From a virus, in the IMG/VR virus record IMGVR_UViG_3300025428_000004, positions 1 through 64,000 of that record: a DNA stretch of 64,000 nucleotides. One strand, given 5' to 3'. This document shows, one piece after another, positions 48,705 to 58,586 of this stretch. Position 1 is the first letter of the stretch. Each line of letters starts with the position of its first letter. The position numbers and the translations under genes were made by a program. The notes beneath the pieces are model-generated. The model saw nothing but the letters and a program-made list of their open reading frames with translations, was not told the origin of the DNA and did no database searches.

Positions 48705-49408
48705 GCGATAAGGCAGATCCGATGCAGATTTACATTGGCAATTTTTGGCCGTTCTTTTTTACCGGTCTGAGGCAGTTCCAGTATTCAACCAAGGATGGCG
48801 CTGTCGCTCCCTACACCACGAATTTTTATTTCGACAGCAACCACAGCTCGATGGCGCAGGAGAATTACTCCGCTGATGCGCAGTTCCTCAACAAATGGTT
48901 CATGCAGATCCGCACAGCCTTCGGCGTTGCTGAGTGGCGTGATGACTATCCAGATGGTCGTATCATTGTGATGGATCCGCCAATTGGCTGGGGCAATGTC
49001 GAATATGTGCCTGGCAATTACTACAACAAGGTCGAAACAGATCCTTGGCAGTGTCAGCCTTTCACGATCGCATCTGCCGAGCAGACGGTTGTGTATGAAG
49101 AGTTCCTGCCGACGTTCACGACGTGGCACGGTATTGAGTACAAGAATGTCTTGGTCTTCTCGTATGCCCAGAAGTGGGGAACGAAAATCAGCGGCGCACG
49201 ATATTGGATGGCCGAGAACCTTGGTCCGGTCGGCGTAGCATTCATTATCCAGAATCCTGATGGCACGTTCACGACATGGGAACGCTCCGACGCAAAGGTC
49301 ATCGAGTTCAACGAGCAGGAAAAGAACGAGATGTTTTTGTCGCGCGCCTCAACTGAGTCGCTCAAGATCAGCGTCGCTGACTACCTCGCGCAGAAGGAAA
49401 CAGCGTGA
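48701..49408 (+). CDS. virion protein, first of a tandem paralogous pair
   Basis: 235 residues, beta-rich with many aromatics: FYFDSNHSSMAQENY, FGVAEWRDDYPDG, VMDPPIGWGNVEY, GARYWMAENLGPVGVAF. The segment RDDYPDG...VMDPPIGWG recurs in the next gene, and so does the ARYW/IYWFAP-type ending, so the two genes come from a duplication. The position after portal and oxygenase suggests a tail or head decoration role. I know no family name. Confidence 0.6.
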   Translation: MSDKADPMQIYIGNFWPFFFTGLRQFQYSTKDGAVAPYTTNFYFDSNHSSMAQENYSADAQFLNKWFMQIRTAFGVAEWRDDYPDGRIIVMDPPIGWGNVEYVPGNYYNKVETDPWQCQPFTIASAEQTVVYEEFLPTFTTWHGIEYKNVLVFSYAQKWGTKISGARYWMAENLGPVGVAFIIQNPDGTFTTWERSDAKVIEFNEQEKNEMFLSRASTESLKISVADYLAQKETA

Positions 49409-50067
49409 TGACTGCAACTGTCAGCATGAAGGATTACTGGCCGCTATTCACGCACGGCGGCAAGATCACTTACTACTACACGGGCATCAAGCCTGAGACG
49501 CCGCATCTCTATGCCGAGATCTTCTACGACGCCGAGAAAAAGGCGATGTGCTACAAAGAGTACGACGTCGCCAAAGACGGATCGTATTCCTGGCGCGATA
49601 GCTGGTTCTATGAATATCGCGAAGGCTTTGGCATTGCCGAGTATCGTGATGATTATCCATCGCCTGGCAAATGGTGGGGCGACACCAAGGTTGTCGTCAT
49701 GGATCCGCCGATAGGTTGGGGCGATGTTCAACAAATTGGCAGCGTTTACGAGAATGAGCCTGCGTTTGTGTTCGATCAGTGCATACCGCCGAGCGTTGCC
49801 TATGGCGATCAGCGCGTAGAGTTCGAGCGCAAGTACGATGAGTATCAGAATGCGCGCGCTTTCTGGATCGACGTTGTTCGCTTCCGTTATTACCAGGCCT
49901 GGAATGGCGGCAATGCAAGCGGCGCAATCTATTGGTTTGCGCCTGCACGCGGTCCAGTGACGCAGCAATTCCTTGCACGCCTGCCAAGCGGTGAAGTCGT
50001 TTACTCCGACATCTACAGCGCAGCGGTCAGCCTGGTTAATTGGCCTAAAGGCGAAGAGGTGGCGTGA
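49408..50067 (+). CDS. virion protein, second of a tandem paralogous pair
   Basis: 219 residues from ATG 49408. Shares FGIAEYRDDYPSPG and VMDPPIGWGDV with the gene upstream, and both have the same order of aromatic-rich beta segments. It is coupled to the following giant gene by TGATG. Probably fibre, head or tail decoration, with a subunit role different from its paralogue. Confidence 0.6.
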   Translation: MTATVSMKDYWPLFTHGGKITYYYTGIKPETPHLYAEIFYDAEKKAMCYKEYDVAKDGSYSWRDSWFYEYREGFGIAEYRDDYPSPGKWWGDTKVVVMDPPIGWGDVQQIGSVYENEPAFVFDQCIPPSVAYGDQRVEFERKYDEYQNARAFWIDVVRFRYYQAWNGGNASGAIYWFAPARGPVTQQFLARLPSGEVVYSDIYSAAVSLVNWPKGEEVA

Positions 50068-53000
50068 TGTCAGGCTCTGGCGGCTTATTTGGATTTGGTG
50101 GCTTGAATGGTGGGAGCATGTCTTCCAGCCATAACTCGCAAGCCATGCGCAACAATGTTGCAGGTCCAGTAGGCGGTACGCGTATGGAGTCGCCAAGCTT
50201 TGGTGATTACAGCACGGACCTAGCCAGCCAGGGCAATCTCTTGGACGAGTCTAACTTGACAGGGCAGGCGAATATGTCTGGCTTCCTGTCAGGTTTGGCG
50301 AACGGTTACGCTAATGGCGGACCGATACCTGCGCATCATCACCAGGCAATCCTCGATGCGCTGCATGTTGTTCAGCATCATATGAAACGCGGTGGCGTTG
50401 CGCCGCATAACATCGACCAGCTCGCTAACATGACGCCGATTTCGACGGGCCCAAATGGGATACCGAAGAATTACGATTTCACGAATAGCATGCAGGTCTA
50501 TTACGACAAGCTTAACTCCGGCAACATGACGCCCAATGCCGCCAATGGTTATGCGGCCAACTTCTCGAAAGAAGCACAATCACCAACGGGCCTTAACTTT
50601 GGCCAGGCGCAGAATAACGGACCGGCAATCGGCCAGGGACAATGGGATGGTCCGCGCAAGCAAGACCTGATCAACTATTCGAATGCCAATTTCAACAACT
50701 CTGACGGTCCAGCATGGAAGCTGCCCCAGGCGCAAAATCAATTCTTCAACGAAGAGCGTACCAATAACCCCGTCATTGCGCGCGCTGATAACCAGATCCA
50801 GCAAGCGACAGATCCGCATCAGGCCACAGCACTTGTCGGCGCTGAATGGGAGAAGCCAAAAAACCTTGCTGCTTCTATGCCGCAGCGCCTTGCCTACAGC
50901 GACGCTATTACTCAGCGCGTAAACAACGGCAATCCTTTCCCGCCTGGTCAGTGGGAAAAGTCGATGTCCAACTACGACTACAATAGCGGTACGCCAAACG
51001 GCGTGTCTGATAACCGCATTGATCAGATCGCAGCCAAGGGCCCGATGCAGCGCCCTGACGACCTAGAAGCATTGGCCGCTAAAGCTGATGCCGCCGCTGG
51101 TCGCGTGCCGATGCCGCCGCCGCGTCCTGCCGATATCGACAGGATGAAGGGCAATGTGCCGTCTGGCGGAGATCTGCCATCGCGCGGCATGACGCCTGAG
51201 TCAGATCTGCCTGTACGCAAGCCTGATGGCTTGGACTCATCAGACGCGAGTGATGTGATTGATGATGGCGGCGATAGCGTTGACGTCGCTGATAGCGGTT
51301 CAGACATTGCTGATGCGATAGATTTTGCAAGCAGAGGCGGACGCATCGGTTTTGCTGATGGCGGCAGTGACGATCTTGATCCGCGTGACAAGAACAACGG
51401 TGCGCTTGGCGAGTCAGTAGAGTTTGCGCCAGCCCCAGAGCGCAGATCCATCGAAGAGCATTATCCAAAGCCAGACAACGGCACAGATCTCTACGCCATC
51501 GCGCATGATCCGCGCGAAGAGCCGATGAAACGCTACGGCGCAATGGGCGCAGGCATGGCTGGCGATATTGCCAATGGCATGTGGGATCAGGTCAAGAAGC
51601 CTGGAGAGGCGTTGCGTGGCGAGTATGATCCAAGCGGCGGTAGAGGCGTTGGTGCATCTGACCAGGCAGTGAAGGATGCCGTCGGCATCTCGATGATGGG
51701 CCTTGGTTCAGGTACGGCGTTTAACAAGGTGCCCGATGGCGCAATCGGCATGTTCGCCGGCCAACGTGCAAAGACGGCAGACCTCGATGCATTAAAGCGC
51801 GCGCAAGAGATGGCGACGGGCACAACAAAGCCAAAGCCATACGGTGATTTGTTTGAAGGGCAGATACAAGAGAAGCCTGCCTATATGGACAAGATCACGC
51901 GCGATACCGGCTGGCATGCCTGGGGTCCAGACGGCAAACCTGATTGGGCGTTTGAGATTGCTGACAACACGGCGAAGTACAACCCGAAAGCAGGCCTGGC
52001 GCATTCGATTGAGGCTGATCTCCCGTCGTTGCAAACCCAGAACCCGAATGTCTCAGAACCTGCGCTGCGTCGTTATCTGGAAGACAGAGCAAACAAGTCT
52101 GGCTTCATGGCTCCGCTTCATACGATGCTCGATCATCCAGAGCTGTATGACGCCTATCCGCATCTTAAAGACACGCTCGTCTATATTGATCCGCCAAACA
52201 AAAGCAGCGGACGTCAGAAGCTGCTCGATCCAAGCGCGCGCGGCGCGTATCACCATGAGTCTTACCCAAAGCCCGATGGCACAAGAGAGAATGTCATTGC
52301 GCTGAAAAAGGCTGTCGGTATGTCGCCGAATGAAGGCCTGACGACGCTTCTGCATGAGATCCAGCATCACATCCAAAAGCACGAAGATTGGCAAGGCAAG
52401 GGCGACAACTGGAAGAATGCCGGCGAGAATCCTGCAACGAGTCCTCACTGGGAACGCTGGAATAAGTCAGACAAGACTGGTTCAGAGCCCAATAAAACAT
52501 ACAGCCAGGTAATGACCTACCTGCTTAATGGCGGCGAGGCACAGTCGCGCAATACGCAACTGCGTCAAAAGATGACGATGGAAGAGCGTCGTCTGGATGA
52601 GAACCATCCATACCTGACGATCCCATTAACGCCGTATGAGCGCAACAAAAAGACCGAGCACTTTGCTGATCCGGCAGACATCCATTATCGCGCTGATGGC
52701 GGCGCTGTTCCAAGACGCGGCTATGCAACGAATGGCGCAGTAGACGGTGAAGTGTCGTTCGCGCCAGACGATATGCCTGCGCCAGAAGAGTCGCATAAGA
52801 AGTACGCCAACGACCTTCCGATCATGGCGCGCGACAATCCGCAAGAGCACATCAACGAAGCACTCGATATCGCAAACCGTCCGCAACCCGACGCGCATTC
52901 ATTCGTGCAGCAAGAGCTCAATACGGGTGAGAAACAGGTGCCGCAATACGATCCTGACGCTGGCGCTAAGACCGCAACCAAGGCGGCTCTTACGGGTTAC

Positions 53001-54566
53001 GGAATGACGAATGCTGGCGGCGTACAAGACGCGCTCGGCGCAATGCCAGATGGCGAAGGCGGTTATAATCCGTCGCTATACGACAATATCCGCAAGGGCA
53101 ATTACGCTGACGCTGGCTTCCAGGCGATGGGCGCGCTTGTGCCTGGCGCAGGCGGTGTGGCTGCCAAAGTCGCCAAGGGCGCTAAGGCTCTCAAGGGCGC
53201 TGATGCTGTTGCTGATGCAGCCAAAGCTGCCAATGCGGTTGCTGATACAACAAAGGTCGGCGAAGCGTTCAAGCCTGTTGCGCCAAAGATCATACGCCCC
53301 AACGAGATTGATACGCCAACGATCCGCCATATCCTGGGCGGCAATGGCTATACGGATATTCCAGAAAGCGCGTTGTTCTTTGATCGTATGAATGAGCCTG
53401 CCAGGATTCAGACGCCATCGACGCTCGCCGGCAATTTCCGTGACGCTGTCAAAGAGCATCTGAATATGAGTCGCATGGATCGTGCGATTAACAGCAAGGC
53501 TGCGCTCGATAAGCTTCTCCCATACATCGGCAAGAAGGATGGCGAGCCAATTGATTTGCTGACGCAAAACGCCAAGCTTGCAAAGTCAGCCAAAGAGCTC
53601 GGACCGATTATGCCAGGCGGCCTTGGTATCGACACCTGGGGTCTGTCACTGTCTCCTGCGATGCAGTGGGGCAAAATGAATCTGTGCTCGCATCACGCAC
53701 CATGCTGGCTTGACTGCCTGGGCAAAAAGTCAGGCGGCTACGCGCTCGAAGGCGGCATGAACGATAGTTACAAGTGGAATCTGCCGCGCGGTAACAGCAT
53801 GGCGCGCACGATCGCCATGATGCAAGAACCTCGCGCATTTGCGGTACGGTTGTTGGATGAGCTGAACAGTACGAGTCACAAGGCCAACATGAAAGGCGCA
53901 TTGCTTGGCGCGCGCCTGAACACGCTTTCTGACTTGCACCCATCCGTATGGAAACCGTTCCGCGATGCCCTGCCAGAGGCGACGTTCTACGACTACACCA
54001 AGGTGCCAGGTCTGGTTGCGCGTGATTCAAACCATCATCTGACGCATTCGAGCTCCGGCATATCAACGAAAGCGGTACACAATCCGAATGCTAATTGGCT
54101 CGGACCAAACGGCATGCGCGCGCGATTAGATGCCGGCGACAATGTTGCCGTACCGTTCAGTCAGAAGAATGTTAAGCCAGAGTGGATCCACGACGAAGAA
54201 ACCGGTCGTCGGTACAAGGTTGTCGATGGCGATACGCATGACTTTAGACCGCATGACAAGACGCCAGATGGCGAGCAAGGCGTGATCATCGGCCTGGGCA
54301 AAAAGAACCAGGGTGTGTCTGCCGAATTAGCGCCGCGCAACTCGAAAGGCTTCTACTGGGATTACAACCCAAAGAAGCATGGCGACACCGTCTCTGTTCC
54401 TGATCAGAACCAGTTTGCGAAGGGTGGACGCGTTAAGCCGCGCGTCGATGAAGCTACATTCATGGAACAATTCCACAACCACGATCACTTTGTCGATACC
54501 GGCAAGAAAGAGATCGAGGATTGGTGGACGTTACCAGTAACAAAAGGATCTGCGCGCAAGCGTTGA
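50067..54566 (+). CDS. giant polyvalent virion protein with HExxH metallopeptidase-like and GP88-like domains
   Basis: 1499 residues from ATG 50067. Low-complexity Gly/Asn N-terminus with GYANGGPIP and RGGRIGFADGG motifs. Around residues 740-860, LLHEIQHHIQKHE (H763-E-x-x-H767) with a following GGEAQSRNTQLR is a zinc metallopeptidase-like domain seen in polyvalent phage proteins. Residues about 1150-1450 (NLCSHHAPCWLDCLG, C1207/C1213/C1217; RLNTLSDL; FYDYTKVPG; SNHHLTHSSSG) look like the GP88/DUF7227 family of unknown activity. Likely ejected, with enzymatic domains acting in the new host cell. Confidence 0.65.
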   Translation: MSGSGGLFGFGGLNGGSMSSSHNSQAMRNNVAGPVGGTRMESPSFGDYSTDLASQGNLLDESNLTGQANMSGFLSGLANGYANGGPIPAHHHQAILDALHVVQHHMKRGGVAPHNIDQLANMTPISTGPNGIPKNYDFTNSMQVYYDKLNSGNMTPNAANGYAANFSKEAQSPTGLNFGQAQNNGPAIGQGQWDGPRKQDLINYSNANFNNSDGPAWKLPQAQNQFFNEERTNNPVIARADNQIQQATDPHQATALVGAEWEKPKNLAASMPQRLAYSDAITQRVNNGNPFPPGQWEKSMSNYDYNSGTPNGVSDNRIDQIAAKGPMQRPDDLEALAAKADAAAGRVPMPPPRPADIDRMKGNVPSGGDLPSRGMTPESDLPVRKPDGLDSSDASDVIDDGGDSVDVADSGSDIADAIDFASRGGRIGFADGGSDDLDPRDKNNGALGESVEFAPAPERRSIEEHYPKPDNGTDLYAIAHDPREEPMKRYGAMGAGMAGDIANGMWDQVKKPGEALRGEYDPSGGRGVGASDQAVKDAVGISMMGLGSGTAFNKVPDGAIGMFAGQRAKTADLDALKRAQEMATGTTKPKPYGDLFEGQIQEKPAYMDKITRDTGWHAWGPDGKPDWAFEIADNTAKYNPKAGLAHSIEADLPSLQTQNPNVSEPALRRYLEDRANKSGFMAPLHTMLDHPELYDAYPHLKDTLVYIDPPNKSSGRQKLLDPSARGAYHHESYPKPDGTRENVIALKKAVGMSPNEGLTTLLHEIQHHIQKHEDWQGKGDNWKNAGENPATSPHWERWNKSDKTGSEPNKTYSQVMTYLLNGGEAQSRNTQLRQKMTMEERRLDENHPYLTIPLTPYERNKKTEHFADPADIHYRADGGAVPRRGYATNGAVDGEVSFAPDDMPAPEESHKKYANDLPIMARDNPQEHINEALDIANRPQPDAHSFVQQELNTGEKQVPQYDPDAGAKTATKAALTGYGMTNAGGVQDALGAMPDGEGGYNPSLYDNIRKGNYADAGFQAMGALVPGAGGVAAKVAKGAKALKGADAVADAAKAANAVADTTKVGEAFKPVAPKIIRPNEIDTPTIRHILGGNGYTDIPESALFFDRMNEPARIQTPSTLAGNFRDAVKEHLNMSRMDRAINSKAALDKLLPYIGKKDGEPIDLLTQNAKLAKSAKELGPIMPGGLGIDTWGLSLSPAMQWGKMNLCSHHAPCWLDCLGKKSGGYALEGGMNDSYKWNLPRGNSMARTIAMMQEPRAFAVRLLDELNSTSHKANMKGALLGARLNTLSDLHPSVWKPFRDALPEATFYDYTKVPGLVARDSNHHLTHSSSGISTKAVHNPNANWLGPNGMRARLDAGDNVAVPFSQKNVKPEWIHDEETGRRYKVVDGDTHDFRPHDKTPDGEQGVIIGLGKKNQGVSAELAPRNSKGFYWDYNPKKHGDTVSVPDQNQFAKGGRVKPRVDEATFMEQFHNHDHFVDTGKKEIEDWWTLPVTKGSARKR

Positions 54567-54601
54567 TAGCGGGACGCCGCTTTAATCTCTGGAGAAGTAC
54601 G

Positions 54602-55546
54602 ATGTCGTTAATTACAGGAAAACAATCCCAGGAGAATGCGAGAGCAAAAGCTGCGCGTCTTACTGGCGGATCGAATTCGCAAAAGCCTTTCTATGGAGCT
54701 GGCGTATTTGATGCAGATAAGAAAACCGGCAAACAGCCAACAACGAAGCCTAAATTCAATGTTGGCGGCAAGGTCGAAGGCAAGGCTGCCGAAGCGCGCG
54801 CCGATCGCGTTGCACGCAAAGCTGGCGGCCGTATTAAAGCGAAGACAACAATCAATGGGCTGACATCTGAGAAGACTTCAAAGATCGCCACAAAGGTTGG
54901 CTCGCCAAAAAGCATGTCTTTACAGAAAGGCGCTGATGACGCGTTGAAGGTCTCTGCCGTCAAGAAAGCATTGACGCCGAAGAAAGACGTTAAGCCGATG
55001 AAGGCTGCGCCAGAGACAAAGCCTGTGGACGTCAAGGATCCAGAGTTCGACGATAAAGCAATTGCCGATACGATGGCGTCTGATGAAGACACAAACGACA
55101 GCGGTGAAGCGTTGAAGCGCGGCGGTCGCGCCAAGCGTGCTTGCGGCGGTACGATGAATGACGGCCCAGACAAAGAGAACGACAATGACGCTGACGATAA
55201 GATGAATCGTGGCGGTCGTGCAAAACGCGCATTCGGCGGTACGCTCAATGGCGATCATAAAGGCAAAGGAAAAAAGAGTGGCAAGACGAATATCAATATC
55301 GTCATTGCTGCGCCTCAAGGCGGACAAGACGCGGCTGCGCAAGCACCGCAATCTGCTCCCCCTCGCGCTGTTCCACCGCCAATGATGCCACCGCCAGGCG
55401 CAGGTGCTCCTCCAATGCCGCCTCCAGGTGGAATGCCAATGCCTCCAGGCGCAGGCGCTCCTCCTCCAATGCGCAAGGCTGGCGGACGGGTAATGGCTGG
55501 CGCTGGTTCTGGACTTGGTCGCTTGCAGAAAGCGCGTGCAATCTAA
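54602..55546 (+). CDS. basic virion-associated protein with RGGRAKR repeats
   Basis: 314 residues from ATG 54602 with GGAG before it. Rich in Lys, Ala and Gly. Two close repeats, LKRGGRAKRACGGTMND and MNRGGRAKRAFGGTLNGD (about residues 170-225), then a Pro/Met-rich stretch and a C-terminal KAGGRVMAGAGSG. It may bind DNA or RNA inside the virion or link capsid proteins. No known family. Confidence 0.55.
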   Translation: MSLITGKQSQENARAKAARLTGGSNSQKPFYGAGVFDADKKTGKQPTTKPKFNVGGKVEGKAAEARADRVARKAGGRIKAKTTINGLTSEKTSKIATKVGSPKSMSLQKGADDALKVSAVKKALTPKKDVKPMKAAPETKPVDVKDPEFDDKAIADTMASDEDTNDSGEALKRGGRAKRACGGTMNDGPDKENDNDADDKMNRGGRAKRAFGGTLNGDHKGKGKKSGKTNINIVIAAPQGGQDAAAQAPQSAPPRAVPPPMMPPPGAGAPPMPPPGGMPMPPGAGAPPPMRKAGGRVMAGAGSGLGRLQKARAI

Positions 55547-55642
55547 GAGTAGTCTCTCGCGTTAAGGGCGGACATCTGGCGAGAGCTGGAGCGGATCGGA
55601 GCAGGGGGTTCTGATCCGCTCTTTCCACAAGCAGGGATTCAT

Positions 55643-55855
55643 ATGGGAAGCTTTACGAGATTTGACGTCTACGAGAACGAGCTGCGCGTTCTTCTTGCAG
55701 ATGAGCTAGACCGCCTGAAAGACGAGATGGCCACAGGTCTGTTGAAATCTTTTGAAGATTATCGGCACGTTACTGGAAAAATCGTTGGATTGCGCACAGC
55801 CTTGGAGCTGATGGATGAGGCAGCTCACATCACGAACAAGAAGATTGGCGCGTAA
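55643..55855 (+). CDS. small helical phage protein
   Basis: 70 residues: FDVYENELRVLLADELDRLKDEMATGL, then DYRHVTGKIVGLRTALELMDEA. The second half, DYRHVTGKIVGLRTALE, looks like a small phage family near head genes (helical, with YRxxxGxIxGLR). Upstream about 90 bases hold no gene. Function unknown. Confidence 0.5.
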   Translation: MGSFTRFDVYENELRVLLADELDRLKDEMATGLLKSFEDYRHVTGKIVGLRTALELMDEAAHITNKKIGA

Positions 55856-55881
55856 ACGAGTATCCTAACCAGTAGTGGACA

Positions 55882-56283
55882 ATGGCGTATGTAAAGATCG
55901 AGCACGAGGTCGATCCAAAAGAAAAACTATTAGCAGACATTGGAGATCTATCAGGCATACAGGTCTTCAACAATAACGTCCTGGTTGCTGTGTATCAGCG
56001 CCCGACGACGATGACGCTTGGCGGCAAGAAATTTCACCTCTCTGACAAGACGGTCGATGAAGATCGTTATCAGAGCAAGGTCGGGCTTATCGTAAAGCTC
56101 GGTTCAAGCGCATTCCACGATGAAGATGGAACATGGTTCCAGGGCATCGAAGTCAAACTGCACGATTGGGTCGTACTGCCACCGGCTGCCGCAACGAGCA
56201 TGCTGGTGAACGGCGTTCTCTGTCGTCTTGTCGCAGATACGTCGATCAAAATGCTGATCAACGACTGTGACACGGTTTACTGA
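55882..56283 (+). CDS. GroES-like co-chaperonin-fold phage protein
   Basis: 133 residues. NNVLVAVYQRPTTMTLGGKKFHL, DRYQSKVGLIVKLGSSAFHDE, VKLHDWVVLPP, LVNGVLCRLVADTSIKML: the pattern of the phage GroES-like family (VL-V..Y-RP, LPDKT-x-DEDKYQGKVG, DWVV, NG-V-CR). These are thought to aid coat-protein folding with host GroEL or serve in the capsid. It lies just before the scaffold gene, fitting either. Confidence 0.75.
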   Translation: MAYVKIEHEVDPKEKLLADIGDLSGIQVFNNNVLVAVYQRPTTMTLGGKKFHLSDKTVDEDRYQSKVGLIVKLGSSAFHDEDGTWFQGIEVKLHDWVVLPPAAATSMLVNGVLCRLVADTSIKMLINDCDTVY

Positions 56284-56294
56284 TGGAGGGCGCT

Positions 56295-57212
56295 ATGGCT
56301 GACGAAAAGAATGCTGACGCTGATCCAAAGGCAGAAGCTGAAGACAACATCGACGATCAAGTAACCGACTCTGTCTCGCAAGAAGATGACGGGATTGATC
56401 CTGAAGACGGCATCGAAGAGCTAAAACGCAGTCTCGCAGAGCAAAAGCGCCAGGTAGAAGAGGCGCAGCGTTTGCGTGCAGAGGCAGAACAGCGTGCGTA
56501 TCAAGCGCAGATAGAGGCGCAGCGCAGCTCGCAAGAGGCCAAGAACGCCAACTACAACCAGATTGTTGGCACGATCAATCAGCTTAGTGAACGTGAGAAG
56601 TCTCTCATGGCTGCCTGGGCTGAAGCCAAGAGCATGGGCGATTACCAGAAAGAAGCAGAGATCCAGAAAGAAATGCTGGTCACTGCGAATTACCTGGAGC
56701 GTCTCAACAAAGGCAAGGATGCGCTAGAGAACGAGATGAAGCGTCCGGTCCAACCGGTTGCTCCTCCAATTGCTGACCCAATCGAAGATGCTGCATCGAG
56801 GATGTCGCCATCGTCGGCTGCGTGGATTCGTGCGCATCGCGACTTCCTATCAACGGGTCGCAATGACTTGCTTGTGAAAGCGGCGCATACCAAGTCGCAA
56901 GCACTCGGCATCACTGTCGATACGCCTGATTACTTTGCCTTCATCGAAGAAGAGGTCGGGTTGCGTGGCGCACCGCGTCGCAGCGCAAAACGTGACGACG
57001 ATTACGAGGACGATGATGGACCAATGTCGAGCGCATCGGCTCCCCAGGCGCGTCGATCTGTATCCCCGCCATCTGCGCCTGTTTCCAGGGGCGGTCAGCG
57101 TAGAGGTACGATCACGCTGTCGGCAGAGGAGCGTGAGATCGCAAAGATATCCGGCCTCACTGATGAGCAATATTACGCGAACAAAATGCGCGACAAGAAA
57201 AGGGCGAGCTAA
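56295..57212 (+). CDS. capsid scaffolding protein
   Basis: 305 residues from ATG 56295, chosen over ATG 56283 because GGAGG precedes it. The first 45 residues are acidic; residues about 45-150 are a long coiled coil (EELKRSLAEQKRQVEEAQRLRAEAEQRA); the C-terminus is basic with RRGTITLSAEEREIAKISGLTDEQYYANKM, as in phage scaffold proteins. It directs coat assembly and leaves the head. It lies upstream of decoration and coat genes. Confidence 0.8.
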   Translation: MADEKNADADPKAEAEDNIDDQVTDSVSQEDDGIDPEDGIEELKRSLAEQKRQVEEAQRLRAEAEQRAYQAQIEAQRSSQEAKNANYNQIVGTINQLSEREKSLMAAWAEAKSMGDYQKEAEIQKEMLVTANYLERLNKGKDALENEMKRPVQPVAPPIADPIEDAASRMSPSSAAWIRAHRDFLSTGRNDLLVKAAHTKSQALGITVDTPDYFAFIEEEVGLRGAPRRSAKRDDDYEDDDGPMSSASAPQARRSVSPPSAPVSRGGQRRGTITLSAEEREIAKISGLTDEQYYANKMRDKKRAS

Positions 57213-57775
57213 TGAGCGAAGAAGACAAGATCAAGGTGGTGCTCAAGCGCCGTCACGAAAGCGATGAAAACGTCGCGCCAAAACAAGCGGGGCCAGCGCG
57301 TCCGCCATTGCGCGAAGAAGATTCGCTTGCATCGGCTAAACGACGCGCGCAAGAGCTCCGCGATCATGGGCTAAAGTTCCATGCAAGCGAAGACGAATTC
57401 GACGTCTCTCATATTGAGAAGCCAGGCTGGAAATATCAGTGGTGTACCTGGTCCGTCTATGAACAGCGCCAGGTAACAAACATGATGTCCGTTGAGGCGC
57501 GTGGGTGGCAGCCTGTACCGCTCGAAGAGCATCCAGAAATGATGCCACGCGATTACGATGGCGAGGCCATTATGCTGAAAGGCTCGATCCTCATGCGCAT
57601 TCCGCGCGAGATCTACGACGAGTACACCCAGGCAGAGCTGAAAGCCGCTCGTGATCAGGTACGCTGGAAAGAGCAAGCAATTGCCGGTACGCCTGATGGC
57701 ACATTGCCGCGCGACCATGCGCAAGCGAAGCCACGAATTAAGAAGGGTTATGCGCCGATACCGATTCCAGATTGA
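57212..57775 (+). CDS. conserved head-module protein
   Basis: 187 residues. HIEKPGWKYQWCTWSVYEQRQ, then ARGWQPVPLEEHPEMMPRDYDG and MLKGSILMRIPREI belong to a phage family I recall just after the scaffold gene (GWEPVP...HP-x-MMP...G-x-xLMxRP). Function unknown; probably a head component. It is the last gene before a 200-base gap. Confidence 0.65.
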   Translation: MSEEDKIKVVLKRRHESDENVAPKQAGPARPPLREEDSLASAKRRAQELRDHGLKFHASEDEFDVSHIEKPGWKYQWCTWSVYEQRQVTNMMSVEARGWQPVPLEEHPEMMPRDYDGEAIMLKGSILMRIPREIYDEYTQAELKAARDQVRWKEQAIAGTPDGTLPRDHAQAKPRIKKGYAPIPIPD

Positions 57776-57978
57776 TATCGGATTCGACATGAAGGGCGGC
57801 ATCGTTGCCGCTCTTTACAGCTCGGTGGACTAATAATAATTTTCAACGAGCTAAATGCTGTCGCGCCTCCCCGCTGTGAGGCGTTAAACCCAGAGCTGCA
57901 CTGTCGGCTCTATCATTAGGCTACAGGATTCGCCCCGCTGTGTGATGACTGAGTCTTCCGTAATAGGGAGAATCCGTC
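57776..57978 (+). terminator. intergenic gap with two hairpins
   Basis: Two stems: AGGGCGGCA / TGCCGCTCT (57793-57801 / 57806-57814, loop of 4, one G-U) and CGCCTC / GAGGCG (57864-57869 / 57878-57883). Neither has a strong U-run. A short frame at 57789 (14 codons) is not convincing. The gap probably contains an attenuator and the signals for strong coat expression; GGGAGA lies before the next ATG. Confidence 0.4.
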
Positions 57979-58572
57979 ATGGCGAACTTGAATACGCCGT
58001 TTGGGTTCCTACAATATCGCGGCACCGGTTCGTCACCGACTTATGAGCAAGTCGTTGCGCGCATTGCTGCAAACAATACAACTCCAATCTTCTACGGCGA
58101 CGTCGTTGACTTCGTGACGCCTGCTAATGGCTACATTAAGCAAGGCACGCCAGGCACAGACACGATCGCTGGCATCTTCATTGGCTGCAAATATCTTTCT
58201 GTCAGCCAGAAGCACACTGTTTGGTCCCGCTATTGGCCGGGCTCTGACGCTAACGGCGATGTTGAGGCTTACCTCATCAACGATCCGAATGCGCAGTTCC
58301 TCGTACAGGCTGGCGCGACAGCAATTGACGCTTCGAAGATCGGTCAGAACATCCAGTTCAATGCTGGCGTTGGCAACGTGAACACCGGTACGTCCGGCGC
58401 TTATGTTGAGAACGTAGGTTCGGCTGCGACTCTTCCTTTCCGCATCGTTGCTCTCGACACGTTCCCACCCGGAGCGCCTGGCACCGATCCGACGACACCG
58501 TACAACCGCGTGATCGTCGCCTTCAACAACGTCATCACGCGCAATAACGGCGCTGTGACCGGCATCGCGTAA
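57979..58572 (+). CDS. putative head decoration protein
   Basis: 197 residues. NTPFGFLQYRGTGSSPTYEQVV, then IAGIFIGCKYLSVSQKHTVWSRYWPG and FRIVALDTFPPGA, all beta-strand-like with no charged patches. It directly precedes the coat gene, as capsid-cement or decoration proteins do. The sequence resembles decoration proteins of alphaproteobacterial podoviruses. Stabilising the expanded head is the likely role. Confidence 0.7.
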   Translation: MANLNTPFGFLQYRGTGSSPTYEQVVARIAANNTTPIFYGDVVDFVTPANGYIKQGTPGTDTIAGIFIGCKYLSVSQKHTVWSRYWPGSDANGDVEAYLINDPNAQFLVQAGATAIDASKIGQNIQFNAGVGNVNTGTSGAYVENVGSAATLPFRIVALDTFPPGAPGTDPTTPYNRVIVAFNNVITRNNGAVTGIA

Positions 58573-58586
58573 GGGGAGAATGAAAC

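Noticed and set aside
49444-50196. 250-codon antisense open frame
   Set aside because: Entirely opposite to the second paralogous virion gene and the start of the next gene, no motif.
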